Shown here piece after piece: positions 17,384 through 26,945 of a stretch of DNA of 64,000 nt (within the stretch, counting starts at the first letter, position 1; every line of letters begins with the position of its first letter). Origin of the DNA: Paraburkholderia tagetis (lineage in GTDB: Bacteria > Pseudomonadota > Gammaproteobacteria > Burkholderiales > Burkholderiaceae). Made by a program: the position numbers and the translations under genes. The notes under the pieces are model-generated. The model saw only the letters and a list, made by a program, of their open reading frames with translations. It had not been told where the DNA came from and did no database searches. The DNA lies in the NCBI RefSeq assembly GCF_022213065.1, contig NZ_JAKLJA010000001.1:372001-436000 (forward strand), written 5' to 3'.

Positions 17384-18311
17384 ATGCTGCCTCGCGTTGG
17401 TCGGGAGGCGAGGCGATGCCCGCCTCCGATTTAAGCCAGTCGCAGAATGCGCGTATGCGCTCATCGTTCGCGCGGTTTCGCGCATAGATGACGTAGTACG
17501 CGAGCTCCACTGGCAACGACAGATCGAACGGTTTAATCAGGCGTCCTGCCTTGATATCGGCATCGACCCACACGTCTTTTGCCAGCGCGACGCCCAGCCC
17601 GTCCAGCGCCGCGTTGATCGCAAGATGCGTGGGACGAAACGACAAGCCCCGCGAGGCATCGATGTCGCGCACACCGGCGAACGCGAGCCAGTCGGACCAA
17701 TGCGGATTTTTCCCGTCGCTATACGTGCTGTCGTCGTGCAGCAGCATATGGTGTTTGAGATCGGCGGGCTCGTCGAGCGGTTTGTCCGGCGTCACGGCCG
17801 ATGGGCTGCAAACCGGGAATACGCGCACGTCGAGGCAACGCTCCGAATCGGCATCGGGATGTTGCCCGCGCCCGAAGCGGATCGCGAGGTCGTATTCGTC
17901 GCGCGAGAAGTCCACGGGCTCGCCGGAGCCACTGACCTTGACGTCGATGTTCAGATTCGAGCGCACAAAGCGCTCAAGACGCGGTATCAGCCATTTCGCC
18001 GCAAACGTGGGAGGAATGTCGATGCGAAGCATCTGTTTTTTCGACACCCGGATTCGTCGCGTTCCTTCCACCAGAATGTCCATCGCCTGTTGTATGGAGG
18101 GGAGATAGGCGCGGCCTTCGGCGGTGAGCGCGAGCGATTTCGCCTCGCGCACGAACAGTGTGACGCCCAGGTGTTCTTCGAGCGTCTTGACCTGGTGGCC
18201 GACAGCCGACGATGTCACGCAAAGCTCTTCGGCCGCGCGGGTAAAGCTCGAATGTCGAGCGGCGGCTTCGAATGCGCGAAGCGGATTTAAAGGCGGTAAA
18301 GGGCGGACCAT
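17370..18311 (-). CDS. LysR-family regulator (GcvA-like)
   Basis: A 313-residue LysR protein with the GcvA-type start MVRPLPPLNPLRAFEAAARH, HTH at residues ~22-42 (FTRAAEELCVTSSAVGHQVK) and effector domain from ~95. An alternative in-frame ATG at 18338 adds nine residues; neither start has a clear ribosome site, and family length favours 18311. It is divergent from the 2-hydroxyacid oxidase gene, the classic layout for a LysR regulator and its target. Its 3' end overlaps the enoyl-CoA hydratase on the other strand. The inducer is unknown. Confidence 0.85.
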   Translation of the reverse strand: MVRPLPPLNPLRAFEAAARHSSFTRAAEELCVTSSAVGHQVKTLEEHLGVTLFVREAKSLALTAEGRAYLPSIQQAMDILVEGTRRIRVSKKQMLRIDIPPTFAAKWLIPRLERFVRSNLNIDVKVSGSGEPVDFSRDEYDLAIRFGRGQHPDADSERCLDVRVFPVCSPSAVTPDKPLDEPADLKHHMLLHDDSTYSDGKNPHWSDWLAFAGVRDIDASRGLSFRPTHLAINAALDGLGVALAKDVWVDADIKAGRLIKPFDLSLPVELAYYVIYARNRANDERIRAFCDWLKSEAGIASPPDQREAASSGL

Positions 18312-18465
18312 GCGGCATGATATGGCGCGCCTCAACATGGCGTCAATACGCCCGAATTTTTCTTGGCTATGCCTCGAATAAATGTCGTTTGCGATCGCGG
18401 ATGGGTCGTTCATAGAATCCACAAGAACGATGACGGCGCAACCCTTTTCAGATGGTATCGAAACG

Positions 18466-19707
18466 ATGAAGAGCATGACGTGCATGGAAGACTTGCGGGT
18501 ACTGGCGAAACGGCGGGTGCCCCGGATGTTCTACGAGTACGCGGATTCGGGATCGTGGACGGAAGGCACGTATCGATCGAATCAGGAGGACTTCGAGAAG
18601 ATCAAACTGCGCCAGCGCGTTGGCGTGAGTATCGAGTCGCGCTCCACGGCGGCCACGATGCTGGGCCGTGGCGTGGCATTGCCCGTCGCGATCGCGCCCA
18701 CGGGGCTCACGGGGATGCAGCATGCCGACGGCGAAATGCTCGCGGCGCGCGCCGCCCGGGACTTTGGCGTGCCATTTACCTTGTCCACGATGAGCATATG
18801 CTCGATCGAGGATGTTGCGCAGGCGTTGAACGGCGACCCGTTCTGGTTCCAGGTTTATGTGATGCGCGATCGCCGGTTCGTCGAGCGGTTGATTGCACGG
18901 GCGAAAGCTGCGAACGTCGGCGCACTGGTGCTGACGCTCGATCTTCCTGTGAGCGGGCAACGGCACAAGGATCTCAAGAATGGGCTTTCCGCGCCGCCGA
19001 AGCTGACGCTTTCCAATTTCGCCAATATTCTCGGCAAGCCGCGCTGGTGGTGGAACATGCTGCGCACCCGGCGCCGGACACTGGGCAATATCGTCGGTCA
19101 CATCGAGGGAATCGGCAGCACGACCTTGCTCTCCGAGTGGTGCGCACAGCAGTTCGATCCGACGTTGAGTTGGGAGGACGTGCGCTGGATCCGGCGGCTC
19201 TGGCACGGCAAGCTCATTGTGAAAGGCATTCAGGATGTGCAGGATGCCCATCACGCCATCGCGGCCGGTGCCGATGCGATTGTGGTGTCGAACCACGGCG
19301 GCCGGCAGCTCGACGGTGCGATCTCTTCGATTCGGGCGCTGCCGCTCATCGCGGAGCAGGTCGGCACGCAGATCGAAGTCCACATGGACGGCGGAATCCG
19401 CAGCGGCCAGGACGTGCTCAAGGCCCTCGCGCTCGGCGCAAAGGGAACGTATATCGGCCGCTCCATGCTTTATGGTCTTGGCGCACTGGGACAGCGCGGC
19501 GTGACGCGCGCGCTGGAGATCATCCAGAAGGAGCTCGATCTCACGATGGCATTCTGCGGCTACCTGCGTCCAGGCGATGTGGACAGATCGATTCTGCTCG
19601 ACGAATTCGGCTTGCCGTATCTTCCGCAGCAGTCTGCGCGGCTTCTTGCGTCCCGGTTCGTCGCAGCGCAAACGTCGCAAACATCGCCCGAATTGCGCGT
19701 CGGCTAG
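18466..19707 (+). CDS. FMN-dependent alpha-hydroxyacid dehydrogenase/oxidase (LldD/GOX family)
   Basis: A flavoprotein oxidising a 2-hydroxyacid to the 2-oxoacid. It has the N-terminal FYEYADSGSWTEGTYR segment, a TLDLPVSGQRHKD loop, the active-site motif SNHGGRQLDG with the catalytic His and substrate-binding Arg, and the FMN-phosphate segment HMDGGIRSGQDVLKAL. The start is uncertain: ATGs at 18382, 18430 and 18466 are all in frame with poor ribosome sites. The conserved domain begins at once after 18466, giving 413 residues as is usual. The next gene, a beta-hydroxyacid dehydrogenase, lies 52 nt downstream, and a LysR gene is divergent. The substrate may be lactate-like, but the cluster suggests a less common hydroxyacid. 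Confidence 0.85.
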   Translation: MKSMTCMEDLRVLAKRRVPRMFYEYADSGSWTEGTYRSNQEDFEKIKLRQRVGVSIESRSTAATMLGRGVALPVAIAPTGLTGMQHADGEMLAARAARDFGVPFTLSTMSICSIEDVAQALNGDPFWFQVYVMRDRRFVERLIARAKAANVGALVLTLDLPVSGQRHKDLKNGLSAPPKLTLSNFANILGKPRWWWNMLRTRRRTLGNIVGHIEGIGSTTLLSEWCAQQFDPTLSWEDVRWIRRLWHGKLIVKGIQDVQDAHHAIAAGADAIVVSNHGGRQLDGAISSIRALPLIAEQVGTQIEVHMDGGIRSGQDVLKALALGAKGTYIGRSMLYGLGALGQRGVTRALEIIQKELDLTMAFCGYLRPGDVDRSILLDEFGLPYLPQQSARLLASRFVAAQTSQTSPELRVG

Positions 19708-19759
19708 TCGCCTGGCACGTTCGCCGTGTCGATTTTCATCGTTGCTCCCGAGCTTATTC

Positions 19760-20683
19760 ATGAACAGTTCATCGCCAGATTTCGGCTCCATCGATTCCAG
19801 CAGCACCATCGGATTCATCGGGCTAGGCCTGATGGGCCAGTCGATTGCATTGCGTCTCGCCGCAAGCGGATACCGCCTGTGCGTCTGGAATCGCGAGAGT
19901 GATCGCTATGGTCCCTTGAAGACAGCGGGCGCGGTCATTGCGGATTCGCCTCGCGAGGTCGCGCTGGCGTGCGACGTCGTTTGCCTGTGCGTGCTGGACG
20001 CAGCGGCGGTCGAGGAGGTGGCGTTCGGGGAGCATGGCCTGTTGCCCGAAACGAACCGCCTGCGGCTGATCATCGACTTCTCCACGGTTCAGCCGGACGA
20101 CACCCGTTCGTTCGCACGGCGTGCGGCCAGGGCTTCGTGCGCCTGGATCGATTCGCCCGTCTCCGGTGGCCCGGACGCGGCACAACGAGGTGAGTTGACG
20201 CTGATGCTGGGCGGTCCCCAGGACGCGGTGCGTCGCGCGATGCCCCTGCTTGCGCATCTGGGAAGCCGGATCAGTCATGTCGGCGACACGGGCAAGGGGC
20301 AGGAAATGAAAGTGCTCAATCAAGCGCTGGTCGGCACGACGTTCGTCATGCTGGCCGAGGCATTGGCGCTCGCCCGTCGGCTCGGGTTGCCGCTCGAAGC
20401 CGTTCCCCGCTGTCTCGAGGGCGGGTTCGCCGATTCAGCCGGCTTGCAGCGCGTGTGGCCGCGCATGGCGGCGGAGGGTTTCGATCCGCCAACCGGACGC
20501 GCGGGGCAGATGCTCAAGGATCTCAAGAATGTCGACGCGGTCCGGTCGTCGACAGGCGTGGCGCTGCCGTTGCTGGAGGCCGCGCTGGAACAGTATCGAC
20601 GCTATGTCGATTCGGCCGGCCCCGAGGTCGAAACGGTTTCAATTTCACGCCTTTATTCAGCGTTCCCGGACGCAATGCCCTGA
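19760..20683 (+). CDS. NAD(P)-dependent beta-hydroxyacid dehydrogenase (GarR/HIBADH-like)
   Basis: A 307-residue member of the 3-hydroxyisobutyrate/tartronate-semialdehyde reductase family. The Rossmann motif is GFIGLGLMGQSIALRL near residues 18-33. The substrate loop IDSPVSGGPDAAQRGELTLMLGG and the catalytic-Lys region GKGQEMKVLNQALVG are both present. Family members reduce or oxidise short beta-hydroxyacids with NAD(P). The start was taken as the first ATG that keeps the domain intact; a longer reading overlaps the preceding oxidase in another frame. It lies between the oxidase and the TRAP transporter and is probably cotranscribed with them. Confidence 0.85.
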   Translation: MNSSSPDFGSIDSSSTIGFIGLGLMGQSIALRLAASGYRLCVWNRESDRYGPLKTAGAVIADSPREVALACDVVCLCVLDAAAVEEVAFGEHGLLPETNRLRLIIDFSTVQPDDTRSFARRAARASCAWIDSPVSGGPDAAQRGELTLMLGGPQDAVRRAMPLLAHLGSRISHVGDTGKGQEMKVLNQALVGTTFVMLAEALALARRLGLPLEAVPRCLEGGFADSAGLQRVWPRMAAEGFDPPTGRAGQMLKDLKNVDAVRSSTGVALPLLEAALEQYRRYVDSAGPEVETVSISRLYSAFPDAMP

Positions 20684-20766
20684 GTTCGGGGCGTGCATCC
20701 GGCACGGCTTGACAGGCAACTTCGTCGAGAACATCGACTTCACACCAAAAATATATGGAGCGAGAC

Positions 20767-21813
20767 ATGAACAACGCATTCAGGCTGTCGCGGCGGCAGT
20801 TCGTACAGCATCTCGGCATGACCTCGGCTGCCTGCGCAGTGGGCGCGGTGGGCGCACTGGCGCCGCTGCGGGCCCAGGCACGATCCGCTGAATTCACGCT
20901 GAAATACGCGCACAACCAGCAGATCGACCATCCGATGAACATTCGCGCCAAAGAGGCGGCCGACGCAATCCGGCAAGAAACCCATGGACGGGTCGACATC
21001 CAGATCTTTCCCAGCGGGCAATTGGGCAGCGACACCGACATGTTCACGCAAGTGCGGACCGGCGCGATCGACTTTTTCACGCTCTCGGGACTCGTGCTGG
21101 CCACGCTTGTTCCGGTGGCGTCGATCAACGGACTGGGTTATGCATTCAAGGACTACGACCAGGTATGGGCCGCAATGGACGGAGACCTCGGCAAGCTGGT
21201 GCGGGACCAGCTCGCCAAGGTTGGGCTCGTTGCCATGGAAAAGATCTGGGACGATGGATTCAGGCAGGTGACGAGTTCCGTCAAGCTCGTTGCAACCCCG
21301 GACGATTTGCACAACTTCAAGATTCGCGTGCCCGTGAGCCCCATGTGGACCTCGATGTTCCAGGCGTTGGGCGCGACGCCAACCAGCATCAACGTGAACG
21401 AAGTCTATTCCGCCTTGCAGACGAAGGTGGTCGATGGCCAGGAAAACGCGCTGGCCATTATCGACACGATGCGCTTTTACGAAGTGCAGAAATATTGTTC
21501 GTTGACTAATCATATGTGGGACGGCTGGTGGTTCCTTGCTAACGCGAGATCGTTGAATCGTCTGCCCAAAGACTTGCAGGAAATCGTGGCAAGGCATATC
21601 AACGCCGCGGCAATGCGCGAGCGCCAGGATATCGCTGCGCTCAATGCGAGGCTCGAAACGGGGCTGACGGCCAAAGGGCTGAAATTTGGCCGGCCAGACA
21701 CGAAGGCATTTCGCGAGGTTTTGCAAAAGAACGGCTTCTATGCGCAATGGCGGAAAAAATACGGTGAGCAAACGTGGGCCGTATTGGAGAAGTACACCGG
21801 AAAACTCGCCTGA
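20767..21813 (+). CDS. dctP: TRAP transporter substrate-binding protein (DctP family), copy 1
   Basis: A 348-residue periplasmic binding protein for a TRAP carboxylate carrier. The signal has a twin-arginine motif, LSRRQFV, and a hydrophobic stretch ending near AQA, so export by Tat is likely. The mature part has the DctP signatures VDIQIFPSGQLGSDTDMFTQV and LVPVASINGLGYAFKDYDQVW, and a substrate-binding Arg in FKIRVPVSPMWTSMFQALGA. GGAGCGAG precedes the ATG at 20767, so the upstream ATG at 20755 was not used. The fused permease follows 35 nt downstream. A strong paralogue lies at 26946. The ligand is probably a carboxylic acid but is not known. Confidence 0.9.
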   Translation: MNNAFRLSRRQFVQHLGMTSAACAVGAVGALAPLRAQARSAEFTLKYAHNQQIDHPMNIRAKEAADAIRQETHGRVDIQIFPSGQLGSDTDMFTQVRTGAIDFFTLSGLVLATLVPVASINGLGYAFKDYDQVWAAMDGDLGKLVRDQLAKVGLVAMEKIWDDGFRQVTSSVKLVATPDDLHNFKIRVPVSPMWTSMFQALGATPTSINVNEVYSALQTKVVDGQENALAIIDTMRFYEVQKYCSLTNHMWDGWWFLANARSLNRLPKDLQEIVARHINAAAMRERQDIAALNARLETGLTAKGLKFGRPDTKAFREVLQKNGFYAQWRKKYGEQTWAVLEKYTGKLA

Positions 21814-21848
21814 TCTGCGTGAGTCATGCAAAACCCGAGGGAGAAAAC

Positions 21849-23738
21849 ATGAACACGGGACTGGAAGCATCGCTTGGGGGCGATGGCGGAGCATCGTCGA
21901 TCCGGCGTCGCATCTCGCGATTCGGAGCCCATCTCGAACGCGTCATCATGTGGGTGACCGAGGTCCCAGCGGCCGTGCTGGTGGTCGCGGAAATCGCCTT
22001 GCAGTTGAGCAACGTGATATTCCGTTACGTGCTCAAGGAGCCGCTTATCTGGGGCAACGAGCTCTCCGCGCTGTTGTTCGTCTGGCTCGCGATGCTGGGT
22101 GCGGTCATCGCCCTGCGTCGTGGGCAGCATATGCGGCTCGGCATCTTCATTGCCCGCTTGTCGCCGCCCCGGCGGGCATTCATGGACACGCTGGGCAATG
22201 TCGTTGTGGTGGCTTTCATGCTCGGGTTGGTGGCGCCCGCATGGGAGTACATGCAGGACCAGATACCCATCTTGAGCCCCGCGCTCGAATTCCCGGACGC
22301 ATGGCGCGTCAGCAGCATCGTTGTCGGGGTGGGGCTGATGCTCGCGTTGACGCTCACGAGGCTGATCGCTCGGGCGAAGGCTCGCGACCTCATCGTGTCG
22401 GTCGCGATGGTCGGCGCCATCGCATTCGTGCTGTTCGGCAGCGCGGCGTTCTTTGTGGAACTCGGCAATGCTAGCCTGCTGGTGTTCTTTTTATTCGGCG
22501 TTGCATCGATGATTGCAGCGGGCGTGCCCATCTTCGTTGCGTTTGGAACGGCTACGCTGGCTTATCTTTCATGCACGACTTCGGCGCCGCTCAGTATCGT
22601 CGTAGGTCGCATGGACGAGGGCATGTCGGGGCTGATACTGCTCGCCGTGCCGCTATTCGTGCTGCTTGGCGCTCTGATGGAGTCCACCGGCATGGCCGAA
22701 GCCATGATCCGTTTCCTGATGACGCTGGTCGGGCATCGCCGGGGCGGGCTGTCCTATGTGCTGATTGGCGCCATGTACCTGGTTTCGGGTATTTCGGGCT
22801 CCAAGGTTGCGGACATGGCTGCCGTGGCGCCGGCGCTGTTTCCCGAGATGAAAAAGCGTGGTGCCGAGGATGGCGAACTGGTCGCCATGCTGGGCGCTTC
22901 CGGCGCGATGTCCGAGACGATTCCGCCGAGTCTTGTGTTGATCACGGCGGGCTCCGTCACGGGCGTGTCGATTTCCGCGTTGTTCACCGGCGGGTTCATG
23001 CCGGCCATCGTGGGCGCCATGGCGATGGGCGTGGTGGTCTGGTACCGCAGCCGCAGGGAAGACACTTCTTCCGTGCGCAAGGCCTCGGCGGCGCAGTGTG
23101 GAAGGGCCTTGCTTTTCGCGGCGCCGGCTCTCGTGCTGCCGTTCTTGATCCGCGCGGCCGTTTCGGAGGGCGTCGCCACGGCCACCGAGGTTTCGACCAT
23201 CGGCATCGCCTATACGTTTGTCGTCGGACTGGCGTTATACCGGCGTTTCAAGTGGTCGCGGCTCTATCCGATTCTCGTTGAAACGGCTTCGCTCTCCGGC
23301 GCCATTCTCCTCATTATCGGTTGCGCAACGGCCATGGCCTGGGCGCTGACGCAATCGGGATTCGCTCATCAACTGAGCGCGGCAATGATGCGCATGCCTT
23401 GTGGAGCGGGCGGGTTTTTGGCCGCTTCCGCATTGATCTTCGTGGTATTGGGCAGTTTTCTGGAAGGGATTCCCGCCATTGTGCTGTTTGCGCCGCTGCT
23501 GTTTCCCATCGCGCGTGCCTTTGGCATCAACGAGGTGCATTACACCATGGTCGTCATCTTTGCGATGGGATTGGGGCTATTCGCCCCGCCCTTTGGTGTC
23601 GGGTTCTTCGCGGCCTGTGCGATCGGCAAGGTGAACCCCGATGGCGCAATGAAGTCGATGTGGATCTATCTTGGCGCGCTGCTGGTTTCGCTCGTTATGA
23701 TCGCGGCCGTGCCGTGGTTCTCGACGGGTTTTCTCTAA
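21849..23738 (+). CDS. dctM: TRAP transporter fused permease (DctQM), copy 1
   Basis: A 629-residue inner-membrane protein joining the small DctQ subunit (residues ~30-175, with the [19 protein letters not shown] segment) to the large DctM permease (~215-629). DctM hallmarks include a conserved [24 protein letters not shown] stretch and [13 protein letters not shown]. About 15-16 hydrophobic spans are visible. With the upstream DctP it forms a sodium- or proton-driven uptake system for an organic acid. It is the last gene in this plus-strand run; a convergent PCC-domain gene follows after 115 nt. Confidence 0.9.
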   Translation: MNTGLEASLGGDGGASSIRRRISRFGAHLERVIMWVTEVPAAVLVVAEIALQLSNVIFRYVLKEPLIWGNELSALLFVWLAMLGAVIALRRGQHMRLGIFIARLSPPRRAFMDTLGNVVVVAFMLGLVAPAWEYMQDQIPILSPALEFPDAWRVSSIVVGVGLMLALTLTRLIARAKARDLIVSVAMVGAIAFVLFGSAAFFVELGNASLLVFFLFGVASMIAAGVPIFVAFGTATLAYLSCTTSAPLSIVVGRMDEGMSGLILLAVPLFVLLGALMESTGMAEAMIRFLMTLVGHRRGGLSYVLIGAMYLVSGISGSKVADMAAVAPALFPEMKKRGAEDGELVAMLGASGAMSETIPPSLVLITAGSVTGVSISALFTGGFMPAIVGAMAMGVVVWYRSRREDTSSVRKASAAQCGRALLFAAPALVLPFLIRAAVSEGVATATEVSTIGIAYTFVVGLALYRRFKWSRLYPILVETASLSGAILLIIGCATAMAWALTQSGFAHQLSAAMMRMPCGAGGFLAASALIFVVLGSFLEGIPAIVLFAPLLFPIARAFGINEVHYTMVVIFAMGLGLFAPPFGVGFFAACAIGKVNPDGAMKSMWIYLGALLVSLVMIAAVPWFSTGFL

Positions 23739-23853
23739 CGGCAACGAGATCCGCCAAAATCCTTCCTTTTCTCGTCGCACGACCGACATGGCTCGGGCAT
23801 CCAGTCGTCGCCGCGAAAGCGGTTGAATCCGGGCGAGTCGTATCAGATGTGTT

Positions 23854-24432
23854 TTAGATCCCGAGAACGTTCGCGCCAATGCAGGCATCGATCGCACGTT
23901 CCAGCCGTTTCTGGTGCACGTTCAGCGTGATTTCCATCGAACCCGTTCCTACCTCGAGGTCCAGAAGGTGGCCGCCGTATGCGTTGAAATTGCTGTCGCC
24001 GGCCACGCCATGCAGGTGAATGGAGGGCTTGCCTTCGTGCCACGCCACGGATCCGACGATGCTGCCCATCTCGACGTTGTGGAATGTTTTGGCGTCGAAT
24101 GCCTTTTTGCTGGCGTGCCAGTAGCCGAAAGTCGCGTGCCCGAAGCCGATTGCGCTCACGCTGGCGGCCGGGATGTTTTCGGCATTCGCGAATTTCGTCA
24201 ATTGCTCGAAGACGTTGTCGCCCATGCGCAGCACCATGAAATAGCCAGTGGGCGTTTTGATGTAGCGGCGTTGAACGTCGGTGCCGGCGGCGGCGATGGC
24301 GCCCGCCTCGCATTCGGCCGGCGACGACGGCTGGGCCGACGCGTTGTTCGGAACAATCGAGGTTGCGACGGCGCCGGCAGACAACCAGGCGATGTTCTTG
24401 AAGAAGTGTCGGCGCAGGTAAGTTTTGTCCAT
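23854..24432 (-). CDS. Tat-exported PCC-domain (DUF296) protein
   Basis: A 192-residue protein. The N-terminus carries LRRHFFKN and a hydrophobic stretch ending in ASA, a twin-arginine signal. Residues ~55-190 form a PCC/DUF296 domain with the family's SAIGFGHATFGYW segment, a HLHG metal-site-like motif, and the closing LEVGTGSMEITL strand. Most bacterial PCC proteins are cytosolic and of unclear function; an exported one is unusual. CGGAG lies about 10 nt before the ATG. It is convergent with the first TRAP permease and divergent from the second catabolic module. A role in handling the transported acid in the periplasm is only a guess. Confidence 0.75.
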   Translation of the reverse strand: MDKTYLRRHFFKNIAWLSAGAVATSIVPNNASAQPSSPAECEAGAIAAAGTDVQRRYIKTPTGYFMVLRMGDNVFEQLTKFANAENIPAASVSAIGFGHATFGYWHASKKAFDAKTFHNVEMGSIVGSVAWHEGKPSIHLHGVAGDSNFNAYGGHLLDLEVGTGSMEITLNVHQKRLERAIDACIGANVLGI

Positions 24433-24886
24433 TGTAAATCTCCGTTGGATTCGCTTGATGTGTTCGATCTATTGAGTGACACAGACCAGTTGGGCCGCAG
24501 TGTAGCCAACGCGCAATGAGATGGATATTGAGCGTTTGGACTAGCGCTATAACTAACGCTCATTTAATGGCGGCGAGGAAAAATATTCCCGCTTTTAATT
24601 CGGTTTTTATCCGGGAAAACACCTGCTCATGACTGTTCGATAAACAATCGGGAATCGCATTTTTAAGTGTCTGCTGGTTGAGAGGAAGTTATAGTTGTAT
24701 CAAAACTTCTCAATTTCGCGCGGCCGGCGCGCTACGTATACTGCCTCACAAAATGCCCCACAGAAAACAGAAACGCCACGATCCGGGCAAGCCGGGTTCA
24801 GGGTTAACGCCACCGGGTTGTTCCTACTATAACTTTGGTTCAATTCAGCGTCACTCGTTAGAGCGTTCGACTTATTAGAGGAAAGA
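24433..24886. promoter_or_regulatory. Divergent A/T-rich intergenic region upstream of second catabolic module
   Basis: About 450 nt, richer in A/T than its surroundings, lie between the PCC gene and the second enoyl-CoA hydratase. GAGGAAAG precedes the latter's ATG. A weak TTAACG, 18 nt, TATAAC pair lies at 24804-24833 and may be its promoter. A short open frame inside (24678-24878) has no coding character. No RNA gene was recognised. Confidence 0.35.
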
Positions 24887-25666
24887 ATGGGAAACAGCAT
24901 TCTCGTTACACGCGAAGTCGATATCGCGACTATTTCACTGAACAATCCAGGGAAATTGAATGCGTTGTCATTGGCAATGTGGCGTGAACTCGGCACCGCA
25001 ATCGACGCGCTTTCCGAAGACAGCAGCGTGCGGTGCGTGATCTTGCGCGGCGCTGGAACGCAGGCTTTCGCTGCCGGTGCCGACATTAGCGAATTCGCGG
25101 CCAGTCGATCGAATCGTGAGCAAGCTCGTGCATATGCACAGGTCACGACGGCCGCGATGGAGGCCATCGAGCATTGCCGGCATCCGGTGGTCGCGATGAT
25201 TCATGGTGTGTGCGTGGGCGGCGGTCTCGAGATTGCCTCGCTTTGCGACATCCGCATTTGCGGCGAATCGAGCCGCTTCGGCGCGCCGGTCGGGCAGCTT
25301 GGCCTGACGATGTCCTATGCCGAGCTTGGCGCGTTGATCCGGCTCGCGGGCCGCCCGGCCGCCATGGAGATCGTGCTCGAAGGACGCATCCTGAACGCCC
25401 AGGAGGCGCTCGCCAAGGGGCTGGTCTCGCGCGTCGTGGCCGACGACGCCGTTGAGGAAGAGGCGCTCGCCAGCGCGCGGCGCATCGCGCGCGGCGCGCC
25501 GCTCGTCGCCAGGTGGCACAAGCAGGCGGCGGACAAGCTCACGCGTTCGCCCGAGCTGTCCGCCGCCGAAATCGAATCGGCCTTTGACTGCTTCGATACG
25601 GAAGACTTCCGCATCGGCGCGCAAGCCTTCAACGCAAAACAGAAACCGGTCTTCAAGGGAAAGTGA
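24887..25666 (+). CDS. Enoyl-CoA hydratase/isomerase family protein, paralogue 2
   Basis: A 259-residue crotonase, clearly paralogous along its length to the one at 16604. It shares the oxyanion segment AFAAGADISEFAASRS, the IHGVCVGGGLEIASLCDIRI segment and the C-terminal PLVARWHK and DCFDTEDFRIG stretches. It has a GAGGAAAG ribosome site. A single base separates its stop from the CoA-transferase start, so the two are surely cotranscribed and probably act on the same substrate in turn. In module 1 the two genes are divergent instead, so the module has been rearranged since duplication. Confidence 0.88.
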   Translation: MGNSILVTREVDIATISLNNPGKLNALSLAMWRELGTAIDALSEDSSVRCVILRGAGTQAFAAGADISEFAASRSNREQARAYAQVTTAAMEAIEHCRHPVVAMIHGVCVGGGLEIASLCDIRICGESSRFGAPVGQLGLTMSYAELGALIRLAGRPAAMEIVLEGRILNAQEALAKGLVSRVVADDAVEEEALASARRIARGAPLVARWHKQAADKLTRSPELSAAEIESAFDCFDTEDFRIGAQAFNAKQKPVFKGK

Positions 25667-25667
25667 A

Positions 25668-26867
25668 ATGGGTCCGCTGAGTGGAATGAAAGTGGTCGAA
25701 CTGGCGCACATCATGTCTGGCCCCGTGTGCGGCATGATGCTCGCCGACATGGGAGCAGACGTCGTCAAGGTCGAGAAGGTGCCGGATGGCGACGATTCGC
25801 GGCGCTTTTCGCCGATTCTGCCGAGTGGCGAGTCAGCCTCGTTCATGATCGTCAATCGCAACAAGCGTGGCATCGGGCTCAATCTGAAGAGCGAAAGCGG
25901 CCGCGAGGTGCTCAAGCGGCTGCTTGCGGACGCCGACGTGGTCACGGAGAACTATCGCGCCGGCACGATGGAGAAGTTCGGTCTTGGCTACGAGACGCTC
26001 AAGCAGATCAATCCCGGACTGATCTATTGCGCGATTTCCGGCTTCGGGCGCACGGGTCCGTTCGGCGAGAAGGGCGGGTTCGATCTGATCGCGCAAGGCA
26101 TGAGCGGCATGATGAGCATGACCGGCGAGGAAGGGCGCGAGCCCGTCAAGGCAGGCTCGCCCGTGGCCGATATCAATTCCGGCATTCTCGCGGCGCTCGG
26201 CATTGCGGCGGCCTACGCGCAAAAGCTGCGCACGGGGCTTGGGCAGATGGTCGACACGTCGCTCTTCGAAGCGGGCCTGCAGCAGATGTACTGGCCGGCG
26301 GCCAGCTATCTCGCGGACGGCACCATTTTGCCGAAGATGGGTTCCGCGAACTCGACGAGCGCGCCCTATCAGGTCTTCAAGACCCGCGATGGCTGGATCA
26401 ATATCGGCGCAGCCAATCAGAGCAACTACGAGCGGCTCATCGAGGTGCTCGACGCGCCGGAACTCGCGTGCGACCCGCGCTTTGCGACCAACGCGCTGCG
26501 GCTCGGGCACCGCGAGGAACTCGTGGCAATCCTGAACGATGTGCTCATGCGGCGCACCACCGACGACTGGATGGCCCAGTTCGACCGCATCGGCTTGCCT
26601 GCGGGTCCGGTGCTGGATATTGCCGCCGCGCTTGCGCATCCGCAGACGATCGCGCGCGAGATGGTGGTCGAAACCGATCATCCCGTGGCCGGAAAGGTTC
26701 GGGGCCTGGGGCTGCCGATTCACTTCTCCGAAGCGACGCGATCGGCAAGCCGGCCGGCTCCGCTGCTGGGCCAGCACACACGCGAAGTGCTGATGGAAGC
26801 GGGTTATTCGGCCAGCGAGGTCGACCGGCTCATCGAAGAAAAGGCGGTTGTCGCGCTGGCGCGGTAA
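25668..26867 (+). CDS. Class III CoA-transferase, paralogue 2
   Basis: A 399-residue CaiB/BaiF enzyme with MKVVELAHIMSGPVCGMMLADMGADVVKVEK at the start, then LIYCAISGFGRTGPFGEKGGFDLIAQ and a typical VDTSLFEAGLQQ segment. It would place CoA on an organic acid brought in by the TRAP carrier encoded just after it. It is related to the enzyme at 15163 but more diverged than the two hydratases look. The start follows the preceding stop at once. The acid is unknown. Confidence 0.87.
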   Translation: MGPLSGMKVVELAHIMSGPVCGMMLADMGADVVKVEKVPDGDDSRRFSPILPSGESASFMIVNRNKRGIGLNLKSESGREVLKRLLADADVVTENYRAGTMEKFGLGYETLKQINPGLIYCAISGFGRTGPFGEKGGFDLIAQGMSGMMSMTGEEGREPVKAGSPVADINSGILAALGIAAAYAQKLRTGLGQMVDTSLFEAGLQQMYWPAASYLADGTILPKMGSANSTSAPYQVFKTRDGWINIGAANQSNYERLIEVLDAPELACDPRFATNALRLGHREELVAILNDVLMRRTTDDWMAQFDRIGLPAGPVLDIAAALAHPQTIAREMVVETDHPVAGKVRGLGLPIHFSEATRSASRPAPLLGQHTREVLMEAGYSASEVDRLIEEKAVVALAR

Positions 26868-26876
26868 AGGCGAAAC

Positions 26877-26891
26877 GGATGCTTCGCATCC
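26877..26891. other. Intergenic hairpin before second dctP
   Basis: GGATGC and GCATCC arms around a TTC loop form a 6-bp hairpin in the 78-nt gap between the CoA-transferase and the TRAP binding protein. There is no T-run after it, so it is unlikely to end transcription. It could stabilise or cut the message to favour binding-protein expression. Confidence 0.4.
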
Positions 26892-26945
26892 ACCGACGGA
26901 CACAGACGCGATCAATCGCGCAGGACAAAAGAACAGGAGACAGAC

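Noticed and set aside
24678..24878. A 66-codon frame in the divergent gap before the second enoyl-CoA hydratase
   Set aside because: It has no ribosome site, no recognisable domain and A/T-rich non-coding character.
26877..26891. Terminator between CoA-transferase and second dctP
   Set aside because: The stem is only 6 bp and has no T-run. Genes on both sides belong to one pathway and strand.
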